Notes: a model not told the origin generated them from the sequence alone. A DNA stretch of 64,000 bases from Haloferax sp046557615 (GCF_046557615.1 NZ_JBKIII010000002.1:868001-932000), one strand, 5' to 3'. Positions 34,044 through 43,717 are shown, numbered from the stretch's first letter. Made by a program: numbers and translations.

Positions 34044-35405
34044 ATGAGAGCCCGCGCCGCCTGTTTTGTCCTCCTTCTCCTGATTGCCGCAGTCCCCGGT
34101 GCAATTGCGCCGACATCGGCCAGTTCCCCGCCAGAGACGGTCTGCGGTGTTTGTAGTGACCCGTTCGTCGATGCCGCCACCGAATCCGGCGTCGAACTCA
34201 CTATCGAATCGAGCGAATTGACCCTCCAAATAGACGACGACGGAACCGGTTATTGGACCGCTCGCGTCGCTATCGACGAAGAGAGTGCCACCACGTTCCG
34301 CGAGAATCCGGCACTCCTCGACAGTGTCGTTCGAGAGACGTTCGACCAGTATCGCCCGTTCGTGGACGACCCGCAGAACCTCACAGCGCAGATAGAAGAC
34401 AACACCGTCGTCGTCACCTTCGAGGTTCCCGAGATGGGCTATCGGACCTCGGGCGGTGTACTCCTCGTAGACTACTTCAACGCCGACGGCTACACACAGC
34501 GCGTCTACGTCGATGCCGACCGATTCGTCGTCAGCGGACCGGATGGGAGCGTCCTCGTCAACGACCCCTCGGAGTTGAAGAACGACGACGACACGGCCGC
34601 AGTGTGGTTGGGTGACGACCATTCTGGGCCATACATCGACGACGAGACGTACCTCGCCTTCGGGCCGGACCGAAGCCTCTCCACTCAAGCGGCGGCCACT
34701 GCGAGCATCGCCGCCGATTCGGCACCGTACCTCCTCTCTGACCTCGTTGGGGCCGCATTGGTTCCGACGTTCTTGATGGGATTCGGTGTCGTCGCCATCC
34801 AGCGACTCACACGCCGCGTCGATGCGGAGAGCAGGTCGGTTCGCGTACTCGGCTACCTGACGATGGGAATCAGCGTCGCGTGGCTCTTCAGCCTCGTCGC
34901 CGTCAGATTGGTCTCCGGTGGGTACGCAATCGTCGCGTGGACACTCGGAATTCAGTTTGCACTGCTCGGCCTCCTTGCGACCAAGAAACCCGGACTGTTC
35001 ACCTTCCGACGCTTACTCGTTGCAACACTTGCACCGCCAATCGCTGCCGCCTTCGTCGTCTCGTTCGTCACTCGACCATCACTCCTCTGGGGCGTCCCAA
35101 GCGCGCTCTCGTTAGGGCTGACGTTCGCGTTGTTCCTCCCGTTCGGCTACGCCGCCAGACGAGAGCATCGCACGTGGCCGTTCGCGCTCGCCATCGTCGC
35201 CGCACCCGTCGTCTTCACCATCCCGACGCTCCCAATCGGTGGGTTCGGCCCGGCGTTTATGCTGCTGCTCCTCAGCGGGTGGACGCTTCTCACTCTCGCT
35301 TCGGGAACGCTGGCCTATCGTCTCGGGTGGGCACTCGGCGGCGAATCGAACACGAAATCCGCTCCGCAACCGTCAGGTAGTCACCCGCAAAATCACGGGG
35401 CATGA
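34044..35405 (+). CDS. Secreted-domain membrane protein, haloarchaeal hypothetical
   Basis: A 453-residue protein with an N-terminal signal sequence (MRARAACFVLLLLIAAVPGAIA), an extracellular domain of about 200 residues starting with a C-x2-C pair (VCGVCSDPF), and about seven C-terminal transmembrane segments (from residue 235) with a hydrophilic tail. The extracellular part has regular beta-strand-like spacing (TGYWTARVAI; NTVVVTFEVPEMGYRTSGGVLLVDYF). I know similar haloarchaeal proteins but no function. ATG at 34044 follows a potential TATA element ACTTATCAAC. The stop overlaps the next gene by 4 bp (ATGA). Confidence 0.75.
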   Translation: MRARAACFVLLLLIAAVPGAIAPTSASSPPETVCGVCSDPFVDAATESGVELTIESSELTLQIDDDGTGYWTARVAIDEESATTFRENPALLDSVVRETFDQYRPFVDDPQNLTAQIEDNTVVVTFEVPEMGYRTSGGVLLVDYFNADGYTQRVYVDADRFVVSGPDGSVLVNDPSELKNDDDTAAVWLGDDHSGPYIDDETYLAFGPDRSLSTQAAATASIAADSAPYLLSDLVGAALVPTFLMGFGVVAIQRLTRRVDAESRSVRVLGYLTMGISVAWLFSLVAVRLVSGGYAIVAWTLGIQFALLGLLATKKPGLFTFRRLLVATLAPPIAAAFVVSFVTRPSLLWGVPSALSLGLTFALFLPFGYAARREHRTWPFALAIVAAPVVFTIPTLPIGGFGPAFMLLLLSGWTLLTLASGTLAYRLGWALGGESNTKSAPQPSGSHPQNHGA

Positions 35406-35845
35406 GCGAAACAGCGGTTCGCGTCGTCACGACCGACGCGGAACGAGAAGACGCGTTCGCCGTCAGAAGAGCCGTCTTCGTGGACGAACAGGGCGTCGAT
35501 GAAGAGTTGGAGTGGGACGAGTACGACGAACCAGACGCCAATGCCAGCCACTTCGTCGGCTACCGCGATGGCGAGGCAGTCGGTGCGGCACGAATCCGCG
35601 CGTACGAACCTGGTGTGGGGAAGGTCGAACGCGTCGCAGTCCTCGAATCCGCCCGTGGCGAAGGCTGGGGAAAGCGACTCATGGAGGTACTCGAAGCAGA
35701 AGCGAGAGACGCCGGATACGACTCGCTCTACTTGCACGGCCAAACCTCGGCAGAAGGCTTCTATCACGGCTTAGGGTACGAAACGACCAGTGACGTGTTC
35801 GACGAGGCGGGTATTCCGCACGTCGTGATGGAAAAGTCGCTATAA
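35402..35845 (+). CDS. GNAT family N-acetyltransferase (ElaA-like)
   Basis: A 147-residue protein with VRRAVFVDEQGVDEELEWDEYDE, KVERVAVLESARGEGWGKRLME (acetyl-CoA motif) and YHGLGYETTSDVFDEAGIPHVVMEK, typical of ElaA-type acetyltransferases. It overlaps the end of the membrane protein gene by 4 bp, so the two are translationally coupled. Substrate unknown. Confidence 0.88.
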   Translation: MSETAVRVVTTDAEREDAFAVRRAVFVDEQGVDEELEWDEYDEPDANASHFVGYRDGEAVGAARIRAYEPGVGKVERVAVLESARGEGWGKRLMEVLEAEARDAGYDSLYLHGQTSAEGFYHGLGYETTSDVFDEAGIPHVVMEKSL

Positions 35846-35846
35846 C

Positions 35847-37040
35847 TCAGTCTTCGCTCGAGACCGACTTTTTCACAGGCTGACTGCGGCGTTCGTGTTT
35901 GAGTTGGAAGCCATCGACCTCTTCGCGGGCGAGGAGTTCCCGCTGTGGGAACGGGATTTTGATACCCTCGTCGTCGAACGCCGTCTTCACGCTCCGGAGT
36001 ACCTCCGCTTTCGCCTGCGCACGGCGCGGTGCGGAAGGGTTCGTAATCCAGAATCGGAGTTGGAGTCCAATCGACGAATCGCCGAACGTCGTCGGGATGA
36101 CCTGCGGCTGTGGCACTTCTTCGACGAATTTGAGGTCCGTGAACGCGCCCGTAGCGACTTCCTCGGCGTGTTCGATATCTGCGTCGTAATCGATTCCCAC
36201 GTCTAACTTGAGCCGGAGTCGATTTCGCTTCGTTCGGTTCGTGATTTTCGCGTTCGTCACCCGGTCGTTCGGAAAGACCACCGTCTCGCCGTCTGCGTTG
36301 CTCAGTCGCGTGTTGATGATGGTGATGTCGGTGACGATGCCCTCTGCGCCGTCGATTTCGACCCAATCGCCGAGTTCGAACGGTCGAGAGAACATGAGGA
36401 CGAACCCGGCGATGAGCGACCCGAGTGTCTGTCGGGCGGCCATACCGACGACGATGCCGAGGAATCCGGCACCGACGAGGAGGCCGTCGAGTTCGAACTG
36501 CCAGACGGTGAGTGTCGCCATCCCCACCGCGATGAGGACGACGACTTGGAGGACGCGAAACGCGATACCTTGCTGATGGGCGTTGATGTGGTCAGAGTTC
36601 GACGCGTAGGTGTCGAGTTGCGCTTCGAGGATGTTCGTCCCGACGAACGCGCCCGCGAGCAGACCGAGCGTCAACCCGACTTTGAGAATGTTCGGGATGA
36701 TGACGGCGATGATGGCGGTGGCCGTCAACGCGAGTGACCCGTAACCCCAGAGTACCAAGAGCGAAAGGCCAACACCGACAAAGATGGCTACTTGGAGCGT
36801 CCGAATCAGTATCTTCGCGGGGAACATCCACGCAACGTCGCCCACTTGGTCCGGAACTTTTGTGTGCGACAGCACGCGGTTGTGGAACTCACTCGCCGCA
36901 CGCGAGACGATTCTCGGTGCGAGATACAGCGCGACCCCGAATGCGAGGATTATCAGCGCTGCCGAGATACCGATGCGCTCTTCGGTCGAGACGAACTGTG
37001 CGAGTGTCGAACGAACGCTCTCTATCCACGTGGCCGCCAT
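35847..37040 (-). CDS. Mechanosensitive channel MscS family protein
   Basis: A 397-residue protein. About five N-terminal transmembrane segments lead into the pore-lining helix and beta domain: VGMAARQTLGSLIAGFVLMFSRPFELGDWVEIDGAEGIVTDITIINTRLSNADGETVVFPN is the classic MscS region. The C-terminal domain (RLKLDVGIDYDADIEHAEEV...FPQRELL) is complete. Such channels release solutes on hypo-osmotic shock. ATG at 37040 (MAATWIESVRS) gives the normal start; the upstream frame is not coding-like. Confidence 0.92.
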   Translation of the reverse strand: MAATWIESVRSTLAQFVSTEERIGISAALIILAFGVALYLAPRIVSRAASEFHNRVLSHTKVPDQVGDVAWMFPAKILIRTLQVAIFVGVGLSLLVLWGYGSLALTATAIIAVIIPNILKVGLTLGLLAGAFVGTNILEAQLDTYASNSDHINAHQQGIAFRVLQVVVLIAVGMATLTVWQFELDGLLVGAGFLGIVVGMAARQTLGSLIAGFVLMFSRPFELGDWVEIDGAEGIVTDITIINTRLSNADGETVVFPNDRVTNAKITNRTKRNRLRLKLDVGIDYDADIEHAEEVATGAFTDLKFVEEVPQPQVIPTTFGDSSIGLQLRFWITNPSAPRRAQAKAEVLRSVKTAFDDEGIKIPFPQRELLAREEVDGFQLKHERRSQPVKKSVSSED

Positions 37041-37158
37041 CTCACCACGTCCCCCCAAGAACTCCCATACTACCAATTGGTTTGTAAGATAGTCAAAAAA
37101 CGTGGCGGAGTGAGAATCAAGAACGAGAATCGAACGAGACCGATTACAGTTGTAATCC

Positions 37159-38805
37159 CTACAACCGCTTCGAGACGTACGGACCGTCTTGGTGGTAGCC
37201 GAGTTTCTGCTTGTAGTACTGGCGGACGCCAATCCCTGAGATGACCGAAATCTTGTCGAATCCGGCATCCATGGCCATCGACTCGGCCTGTGCGAGCAGT
37301 TTGCGCCCGTAGCCTTTGTGCTGCCAGTCGCCCTGGTCGCCGATGCCCACCTCAGACCCGTAGACGTGCAGTTCGCGGACGAGCGCGGCGTTCTGGAGTT
37401 CGCGGCGAACCGGGTTGCCGGGGAAGCGCAGGCGACAGAAGCCGATGAGCAGGTCTGCGACGGGGTCTTCGAACGAGATGAAGTGTTCCGTGCCGCCTGC
37501 GGCCTCGTAGGTCATGATATCGAGTTCGACGCGCTCGGGGTCGGGGTTGGCCTCGTTCATGCCGACTTCGCGGGCGCGGATGTCGCGCGGGACGATACCC
37601 TTCTCTTCGGCACGCTGTTCGGCGAGTTGCCGAAGGTTGGACTTCCAGACGCCAGCGTCGATGAAGTCCGCGGGGATGTCGCGCTGGACGCGCTGGAGGC
37701 GCGTGTACTTCGGAATCATACCCATGACCTCGCCGACGATATCGGCGGCTTCCTCGTTGTTCAGCGGTTCGTACTCGCCGCGACGCCACATGTCGTAGGT
37801 GATGGTGTCGCGGACGATGAGCGTCGGGTAGATTTTGAGGTAGTCCGGCCGCCAGTCGGAGTTGTCGAAGAGTTGTCTGAAGTCTTCGAGGCACATCTCG
37901 CGGGTCATGCCGGGTTGGCCGGGCATCATGTGGAAGCCGACTTTGAACGCCGAATCGCGGAGGTTGCGGTTGGCGTCGATAGACGCCTGTACGCCGTGAC
38001 CGCGGTGCATCTCGCGGTTGATGCGCTCGTAGGTCGTCTGGACGCCGACTTCGACTTTCGTCGCTCCTAAGTCGAGCATCCGGTCGATTTGCTCGGGGTC
38101 GCACCAGTCGGGTTTGGTCTCGAACGTCGTCCCGATGTTCCGAATCTCGTTCGTCTCGTTCTCGGCGATGACGTCCTCGATGTACTTGAACTCGACATCC
38201 TCGGGGTCGGGCTTGAACGACTGGTTCTCTTTTGGTGCGGGTTCCGTATCGAGGTCGTAATCGTTCATCGCTTCGAGTGCCCGCTTGACGAACCACTCTT
38301 GGTAGTCGTGGCTCCGAGCAGTCATCGTCCCACCCATCAGAATGAGCTCGACCTTATCGACCGGGTGGCCGATGTGTCGGAGTTGTTCGAGACGGAGAGT
38401 GACCTGCCCGTACGGGTCGTAATCGTTCTGAACGCCGCGGGCGGCCGCGGGTTCGTGGCCCGTGTAGGACTGCGACGACGAGAACTCGCTGGCTGGACCG
38501 CCGGGACAGTAGAGACACTTCCCGTGCGGGCACATGTGCGGCGAGGTCATGATAGCGACCGGAGAGACGCCCGAGGCCGTGCGAACGGGCTTACGGCGGA
38601 CGACTTCTTTGACCTCTTCGCGCCGGTCCTTGGGTGCGTGTTGGAGAATCTCGGTGTTCTTCGGCACCTTCGGTGAGGAGTGTTCCGAGCAGGCATCGAG
38701 TTTGGCGGATTCGAGGTCGTCGCGGCCAACCTCACCCGAGAGAATTCGCTCGACGAGAGCCTTACACGTCTGCTCGAACGCGTCGGATTCGGTTTCGGCG
38801 TTCAC
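37159..38805 (-). CDS. elp3: tRNA uridine(34) modification enzyme Elp3 (radical SAM/GNAT)
   Basis: A 548-residue Elp3. The 4Fe4S/SAM cysteines C92, C97 and C100 are in CPHGKCLYCPGG (C-x4-C-x2-C). The radical SAM barrel continues with LMGGTMTARSHDYQ, NIGTTFETKPDWCDPEQI and VGVQTTYERINREMHRGH. The C-terminal acetyltransferase domain holds GDWQHKGYGRKLLAQAE. Archaeal Elp3 acts alone to make cm5U at position 34 of tRNAs. Complete, normal length. Confidence 0.95.
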   Translation of the reverse strand: MNAETESDAFEQTCKALVERILSGEVGRDDLESAKLDACSEHSSPKVPKNTEILQHAPKDRREEVKEVVRRKPVRTASGVSPVAIMTSPHMCPHGKCLYCPGGPASEFSSSQSYTGHEPAAARGVQNDYDPYGQVTLRLEQLRHIGHPVDKVELILMGGTMTARSHDYQEWFVKRALEAMNDYDLDTEPAPKENQSFKPDPEDVEFKYIEDVIAENETNEIRNIGTTFETKPDWCDPEQIDRMLDLGATKVEVGVQTTYERINREMHRGHGVQASIDANRNLRDSAFKVGFHMMPGQPGMTREMCLEDFRQLFDNSDWRPDYLKIYPTLIVRDTITYDMWRRGEYEPLNNEEAADIVGEVMGMIPKYTRLQRVQRDIPADFIDAGVWKSNLRQLAEQRAEEKGIVPRDIRAREVGMNEANPDPERVELDIMTYEAAGGTEHFISFEDPVADLLIGFCRLRFPGNPVRRELQNAALVRELHVYGSEVGIGDQGDWQHKGYGRKLLAQAESMAMDAGFDKISVISGIGVRQYYKQKLGYHQDGPYVSKRL

Positions 38806-38936
38806 GAAAACACCTCGCTATCGGTGACGTGGTGACGGTTCATGACGCCGAATCGGGTCGTTTCGTGGATAAGCGTGTCGCTCGGGGGTGGAGAATTCGT
38901 CCTCCCAAAACGACGAGGAGGAGTCTGGATTGCGAC

Positions 38937-41102
38937 TTAGAACTGTTCGGCGACGGCGGCGAGGACGGCGTCGAGTGCCTCCTCACGTGCGCCGGTGAGG
39001 AACTCGATGCGGCCTTCGCGGATGCCAGCGGCACCGAGGCCAGCGGCGGGTGCCTTTGCGGCGGCCGACTCCACGAGCGTGCGGAAGTCGAGGTCACCGG
39101 TTGCGCGGAGGTACAGTTCGTCGGTGCCGAAGGCGACGGTCACGAAGCGGTCACCGTCGCGGTTGCGGCGGTGGAGTTCGTCGACGAGCAGGGCCGTCGG
39201 CGGGAAGTCGAAGCGGTGACTGAAGGCATCGGAGTCGAGGACGACTGCGGTGACGCCGTGAACGTCACGGGCTTCGAGGTTTGCTTCGGCCGTCTCGACT
39301 TCGTCTTCGACTTTGATGCGGAACTGCTCGGAGACGTGCCCAGCGAGGCCTTCGTCGGCGTCGAAGAGCAGGTCGGCGATGAGTTCGCGCTTGTCCTGGT
39401 AGGACTGGTAGTAGGCTTCGAGCGCGACGGCTTCACGGAGTTCGCGGACGCGGTCAGCGTCGAAACCGTGGTCGGCCGCGAGGTCGAGGTACTGCTGTGG
39501 GCAGTTCTCCCAGTAGGTGACCGCAGGGAGGTGCGACACGTCGTCGCGGACGTCCGCGTTGACGGCGACAGAGAGGGTTGCAGCGAGTGCGCCGACCGAG
39601 AGGTCACGAGCGTCTGCACCTTCGCGTGCGGGGTTGACGAGTACGTCAGTTTCGCCAGCGACTTCTTCGTCTGCAGGCGCGGCATCGAGGACGACGCGCT
39701 CTGCGCCGTAGACGCCGAGCAGGCCGAGGCCATCGAGCGATTCGGTGGTCGAGCCAGCGCCGAGGAAGAGGACGAGCGGGAGCTTTTCGTCGTGACGGTC
39801 GCGGTCTTCGAGCATGCGCGTCACGTCGTTCGTCGCAGCGTCCATGCCGTAGACAGCCTCGTCGAGCGGGCGACGGGTGAAGTAGTGGTACTCGGCGTCG
39901 TCGCGTGGGTGTTCCTCGCGGATGAGGGGCAGCACGGCGCGCTCGATTGCGGCACCAGCGACGTAGCCGTCGGCGGTGGCCGTGTGGCGGACGACGATTG
40001 GGCGCGATTCGAGGACGGCGCGGCGGATTGCCTCTGCGGCATCGAGCAGCGAGGCACCGACGGCGGCGACCGGTTCGTGGTCGGCGAGCGGCGCGATTGC
40101 GTCCGGACGTGCTTCGTCAGAGAGCGCGTCGGCGAGGCGCTGTTCGACAGCCTCGGATTCTTCGCCTTCGAGGACGGTCAGGTCCTCCGTCTCGATTTGA
40201 AGTTCGCCACGTCGTCGCTCGACTTCGCCCACGATGCGGACGTTGTCGTCGACGTTGACTTCGGGGTAGGCGCGAACGCCTGCTTCGACGAAGGCGGCGC
40301 AATCGACGACACCGGATTCGTCGCGGAGTTCGAAGACAGTCGGGCCGCCAGTCTGTCGGACGCTGGAGATGGTGCCTTCGACGGTGACGTGGTCACCGAC
40401 GTGGTCGCCGATGATTCCGAGCGAGACACGCTCGGGGAGTTCTGCCTCTTCGGCTTCTGCTTCTTCCGTCTCTTGCTCGGATTCGGCTTCTGCTTCTTCC
40501 GTCTCTTGCTCGGATTCGGCTTCTGCTTCTTCCGTCTCTTCTTCGAGGTTGCCAACAACATCGCTGGCCGTGGGTGCGCGGGATTCGTCGTCCGCGGTCG
40601 TCTCTTCGGTTTCCGGCTCGGCTTCGACGACTTCGGTTTCGACCGATTGCGTCTCAGCGGCGGCGCTCTTAGGCTCTGACTTTTCGCCGACGTGGCGGCG
40701 CTTTCCGCTGACCGGCTTCGTCTTGATTGTAGCCGTTTGTTCGGATTTGTCGCTCTCGACGGGCTGATTGTCAGCCTCGCCGTCTGGGTCGTGAATGCGA
40801 GCGCCGCGGAACTCGTTTTCGCCCTGGCGAATCGACCAGCCGAGGTCGATGTTGCCGTTGTCACGGACGTTCTTCACCTGAACGAATACGTCGTCGCCGG
40901 GTTCCCAGGTCAGACTCTCCAGGCGCTTGTCGAGTTCGCTGCGGTGCAGGAGACCAGTCACGTTCGGTGCAAGGTCGACGAAGACACCGAAATCGGCGTA
41001 TCCGTCGACGGTGCCTCTGTAGAAGCGTCCGGGGACGAGTTGGTGGGGACTATTGCCCCGGAACTCGAACCAGACGTCCTCCTCGTGCGTAATCCAATCC
41101 AT
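38937..41102 (-). CDS. S1/OB-fold RecJ-like (DHH superfamily) protein with degenerate active-site motifs
   Basis: A 721-residue protein: S1-like RNA-binding domain (about 23-90, GRFYRGTVDGYADFGVFVDL), a glutamate-rich linker (150-225) with a repeated 11-residue unit, an OB-fold (about 225-310), and a RecJ-like domain (from 340) with VNPAREG (488-494). The usual catalytic motifs are altered: motif I reads RHTATADG (371-378) rather than H-x-D-A-D-G, the second aspartate region is LGAGST (446-451), and the DHH motif reads LDAAPA (471-476). It is therefore likely a binding protein or a regulatory subunit rather than an active nuclease. ATG at 41102 starts the S1-bearing part. Confidence 0.78.
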   Translation of the reverse strand: MDWITHEEDVWFEFRGNSPHQLVPGRFYRGTVDGYADFGVFVDLAPNVTGLLHRSELDKRLESLTWEPGDDVFVQVKNVRDNGNIDLGWSIRQGENEFRGARIHDPDGEADNQPVESDKSEQTATIKTKPVSGKRRHVGEKSEPKSAAAETQSVETEVVEAEPETEETTADDESRAPTASDVVGNLEEETEEAEAESEQETEEAEAESEQETEEAEAEEAELPERVSLGIIGDHVGDHVTVEGTISSVRQTGGPTVFELRDESGVVDCAAFVEAGVRAYPEVNVDDNVRIVGEVERRRGELQIETEDLTVLEGEESEAVEQRLADALSDEARPDAIAPLADHEPVAAVGASLLDAAEAIRRAVLESRPIVVRHTATADGYVAGAAIERAVLPLIREEHPRDDAEYHYFTRRPLDEAVYGMDAATNDVTRMLEDRDRHDEKLPLVLFLGAGSTTESLDGLGLLGVYGAERVVLDAAPADEEVAGETDVLVNPAREGADARDLSVGALAATLSVAVNADVRDDVSHLPAVTYWENCPQQYLDLAADHGFDADRVRELREAVALEAYYQSYQDKRELIADLLFDADEGLAGHVSEQFRIKVEDEVETAEANLEARDVHGVTAVVLDSDAFSHRFDFPPTALLVDELHRRNRDGDRFVTVAFGTDELYLRATGDLDFRTLVESAAAKAPAAGLGAAGIREGRIEFLTGAREEALDAVLAAVAEQF
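40451..40540 (-). repeat. 33-bp direct repeat within the RecJ-like gene
   Basis: A 33-bp unit is repeated exactly at 40451-40483 and 40484-40516 and partly at 40517-40540, encoding the acidic linker unit EAEAESEQETE. In-frame tandem repeats in linkers expand or shrink by slippage without disrupting the protein. Confidence 0.8.
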
Positions 41103-41209
41103 TGAGTTGAGCAAACAACCCCTTACTAAAACGATTGTCGATAGACGCTCAGGTGATGATTGGCACGCGCGTGGCGAATCATCCACGCTCGTTCGGCGTG
41201 GAAACTAGG

Positions 41210-41806
41210 TTATGTGAGCGCAGTGACGAAATCGTTGAACGCTCGAAAACCACCGAATCCGTAGCCAAAGACGACGCCTGCGGGAATCGCGGCGGCCACC
41301 GCTGCTTTGGCAAACGAAGTCTGGTGAACCTCTCGAATACCGACGATGAGTAGTGCCGACCCGTAGAGTGCGCAGATAAGTCGCACTCCCGGAATCGGGA
41401 CGCCAGCGAAGACACACGGCGCGGCCGAATAGGCGATGACTTGGACTGTCTCGCTCACACCTGCTCTGCGCGAGAGCAACGGGACGAGCATGACCGTCTG
41501 TATCGCGGCAGTGAGGTGGAGGACGGCGGGTGCAACGAAGAGCGCGATAACGAGCAGTGCGACCAGTGCTGAGAGCATCGGCCCAGCCCCAATTGCGGGA
41601 ATCGTCGCGGGGACGAGCGCGTACTGGAGTCCCTGATAGACGAGCGTCACCGAGATGGCGAAGAGGAGCCCCGGGGCTTGGTCTCCCGGCGCGACGCCGT
41701 TTCGGAAGAACTCCCGAGGGCTGACGAGAACGGCGACCCACGCGCGAAGGAGACCGACTACACCACGGTCACGGCCTTCGCGAGGAGTCTCGACCCACGT
41801 AGTCAC
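41210..41806 (-). CDS. YIP1 family membrane protein
   Basis: A 198-residue protein with five hydrophobic segments and a hydrophilic N-terminal 30 residues. RAWVAVLVSPREFFRNGVAPGDQAPGLLFAISVTLVY and the VSETVQVIAYSAAPCVFAGVPIPG region match haloarchaeal YIP1-domain proteins. Function unknown. It lies 8 bp downstream of tdk on the same strand. Confidence 0.78.
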   Translation of the reverse strand: MTTWVETPREGRDRGVVGLLRAWVAVLVSPREFFRNGVAPGDQAPGLLFAISVTLVYQGLQYALVPATIPAIGAGPMLSALVALLVIALFVAPAVLHLTAAIQTVMLVPLLSRRAGVSETVQVIAYSAAPCVFAGVPIPGVRLICALYGSALLIVGIREVHQTSFAKAAVAAAIPAGVVFGYGFGGFRAFNDFVTALT

Positions 41807-41814
41807 GTGTGCCT

Positions 41815-42402
41815 CTAGTCGCGCCGGAGTGTATGACAGTTCCGGCAGCGCGCTTCGTAGGACTCCTCGGCACCGACGACGATAGTCGGGCCATCGACGT
41901 GCGCTGGTTGTCCATCGACGAGTCGCTGATTCCGACTCGCAGGTTCACCACACACTGTGCAAATCGCCTGTAACTTATCGACGTACTCAGCCAGTGCCAT
42001 CAGCTGTGGCAGGGGTTCGAACGGTTCGGCGCGGAAGGTCTGGTCGGTGCCGGAGACGATGACGCGCTTGCCCTCGGCGGCCAACTGCTCGCAGACTTCG
42101 ACGAGGTCCACAGAGAAGAAATTCGCCTCGTCGATGGCGACGACGTCCTCGCCGTTGAGTTCGTCCGTAATCTCCCAGATGCCCTCGCCTTCAGAGGGAA
42201 CGACTGTCGCTTCCCACGACCCACCAACGTGCGACCCCACGGTGGTCTTTCCGTAGCGGTCGTCTACTTCGGGTTTGAACACGGCCACTTCCTGTCCGGC
42301 GATTTCCGCCCGTCGAAGGCGTCGGAGCAGTTCCTCCGTCTTCCCCGAGAACATCGACCCGGTGACGACCTCTATCCATCCACTCTTCGTGATGGCATGC
42401 AT
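41815..42402 (-). CDS. tdk: Thymidine kinase
   Basis: A 195-residue type II thymidine kinase. The P-loop is GSMFSGKT (15-22), the Walker B-like segment VVAIDEANFF contains the catalytic acid, and the zinc-binding cysteines are in CTVCG and CRNCH near the C-terminus. It phosphorylates thymidine in the salvage pathway. ATG at 42402 gives the usual MHAITKSGWIEVV start. The YIP1 gene follows 8 bp downstream. Confidence 0.95.
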   Translation of the reverse strand: MHAITKSGWIEVVTGSMFSGKTEELLRRLRRAEIAGQEVAVFKPEVDDRYGKTTVGSHVGGSWEATVVPSEGEGIWEITDELNGEDVVAIDEANFFSVDLVEVCEQLAAEGKRVIVSGTDQTFRAEPFEPLPQLMALAEYVDKLQAICTVCGEPASRNQRLVDGQPAHVDGPTIVVGAEESYEARCRNCHTLRRD

Positions 42403-42634
42403 ATCTCTGAGGGAACACAGCAGGGTCAAAACGATTGCTCATCTGTGCCGACTGTCGCCAGTTCCTGATGGTCGGGGGAGGTGAACTGTACGAGACACCC
42501 CACACCCGGATGTCTGGAAATGGTATGTGAAAATAGAATATGGTATTCTCGTGGTACGAACAGTTCAATACGTCTCAGAGGGAGATGCGGACGAACGCAT
42601 CAGAGGCGTTCCACCACTTCCTTCCTTCGGGCAC

Positions 42635-43213
42635 TCAGTCGTCAGCGCCGACGTTCTCGCTACTTTCGAACGTCGCGGGTTCGGGTTCGATGTTGGCGTA
42701 CATCACCGCGTCGCGGCCGAGGCGCTTGACTCGGTTACGGATATCTTCGTCAGTGAGTTCGCCGTCGTCGAACATCTCGTAGACGCGTGGAATCGCCGCC
42801 TGATGCGGAAGCACCCACGCGTTGAGCGACCGGCAAACCGTGCGCAGGTGTTCGAGTGCGGTGACCGGGAACGACCCGCCTGCGACTGCCAGCACACCGA
42901 CGGTTTTCTCGCTGAATTCGTCGAATCCGCAGTAGTCGAGTGCGTTCTTGAGTACTCCCGAGTACGACCCGTGGTAGACGGGCGTTCCGAGGATGACCGC
43001 ATCGGCCTCATCGACGAGTTCGACGAGTTTCTGTGAGTCGCCCTGTTCGTCGAAGTCTGCATCGAGCGGCGGGAGGTCGAACTCGCGGAGGTCGATGAGT
43101 TCGGTCGTCGCGCCGACTTCTTCTGCACCGTCGAGAGCGACTTGGAGAGCAAGCCGAGTGTAACTGTGGTCACGAAGACTGCCAGCGATGGCAATGACGT
43201 GAGTTTGGTTCAT
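42635..43213 (-). CDS. NADPH-dependent FMN reductase family protein
   Basis: A 192-residue flavodoxin-like flavoprotein. The FMN phosphate loop is GSLRDHSYTR (11-20), and TPVYHGSYSGVLKNALDYCG is the second FMN-binding segment characteristic of chromate/azo and SsuE-type reductases. Specific acceptor unknown. ATG at 43213 is preferred; ATGs at 43225 and 43267 would add non-conserved residues. The 232 bp between it and tdk holds no convincing gene. Confidence 0.87.
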   Translation of the reverse strand: MNQTHVIAIAGSLRDHSYTRLALQVALDGAEEVGATTELIDLREFDLPPLDADFDEQGDSQKLVELVDEADAVILGTPVYHGSYSGVLKNALDYCGFDEFSEKTVGVLAVAGGSFPVTALEHLRTVCRSLNAWVLPHQAAIPRVYEMFDDGELTDEDIRNRVKRLGRDAVMYANIEPEPATFESSENVGADD

Positions 43214-43320
43214 ATCCACTCTCATCCAGTGAGCCTTGAAAACGGCATCGGCACGCGAAACTGACACTCAGTAATGTAAACAAGGGAAATCTAGACGATT
43301 GTTGGGGTCGTGGTGGGTGT

Positions 43321-43662
43321 ATGAACGTCGTCTTTCACGTTTCGAGCGGCACCGTCGGCGATTGGAAACACGCACTCAACAACGTCCGGAATCTGCGGGC
43401 CGACGACACTGCCGATATCGACCAGATAACACTCCTCGCCAACGGCGACGCGGTACATCTGTTTCTCGAAACCTCGGTCGTCGCCGACCGTGTGGAGGGT
43501 CTCGTGGAATCGGGTGTTCGGTGCCGAGCGTGCAGTAATTCGCTCCGCTCTCGTGATTTCGATATGGCCCGATTGGTCGATGGCGTTGAAAAAGTCCCCT
43601 CGGGCGTTGGTGAGCTGGTGAAACGGCAGACAGCGGGCGATGCGTATCTAAAAGTGCCCTGA
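43321..43662 (+). CDS. DsrE family protein
   Basis: A 113-residue alpha-beta protein, MNVVFHVSSGTVGDWKHALNNVRNLR..., with the DsrE fold pattern and a conserved cysteine region (VRCRACSNSLRSR). DsrE proteins take part in sulfur relay or in unknown roles; the two cysteines (positions 61 and 64) make persulfide chemistry conceivable. Short, soluble. Confidence 0.82.
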   Translation: MNVVFHVSSGTVGDWKHALNNVRNLRADDTADIDQITLLANGDAVHLFLETSVVADRVEGLVESGVRCRACSNSLRSRDFDMARLVDGVEKVPSGVGELVKRQTAGDAYLKVP

Positions 43663-43717
43663 GCCAACAAACAGTTAGCCAAAAATCATATTTTGTGGAA
43701 CCGAGCATCAATGGGTA

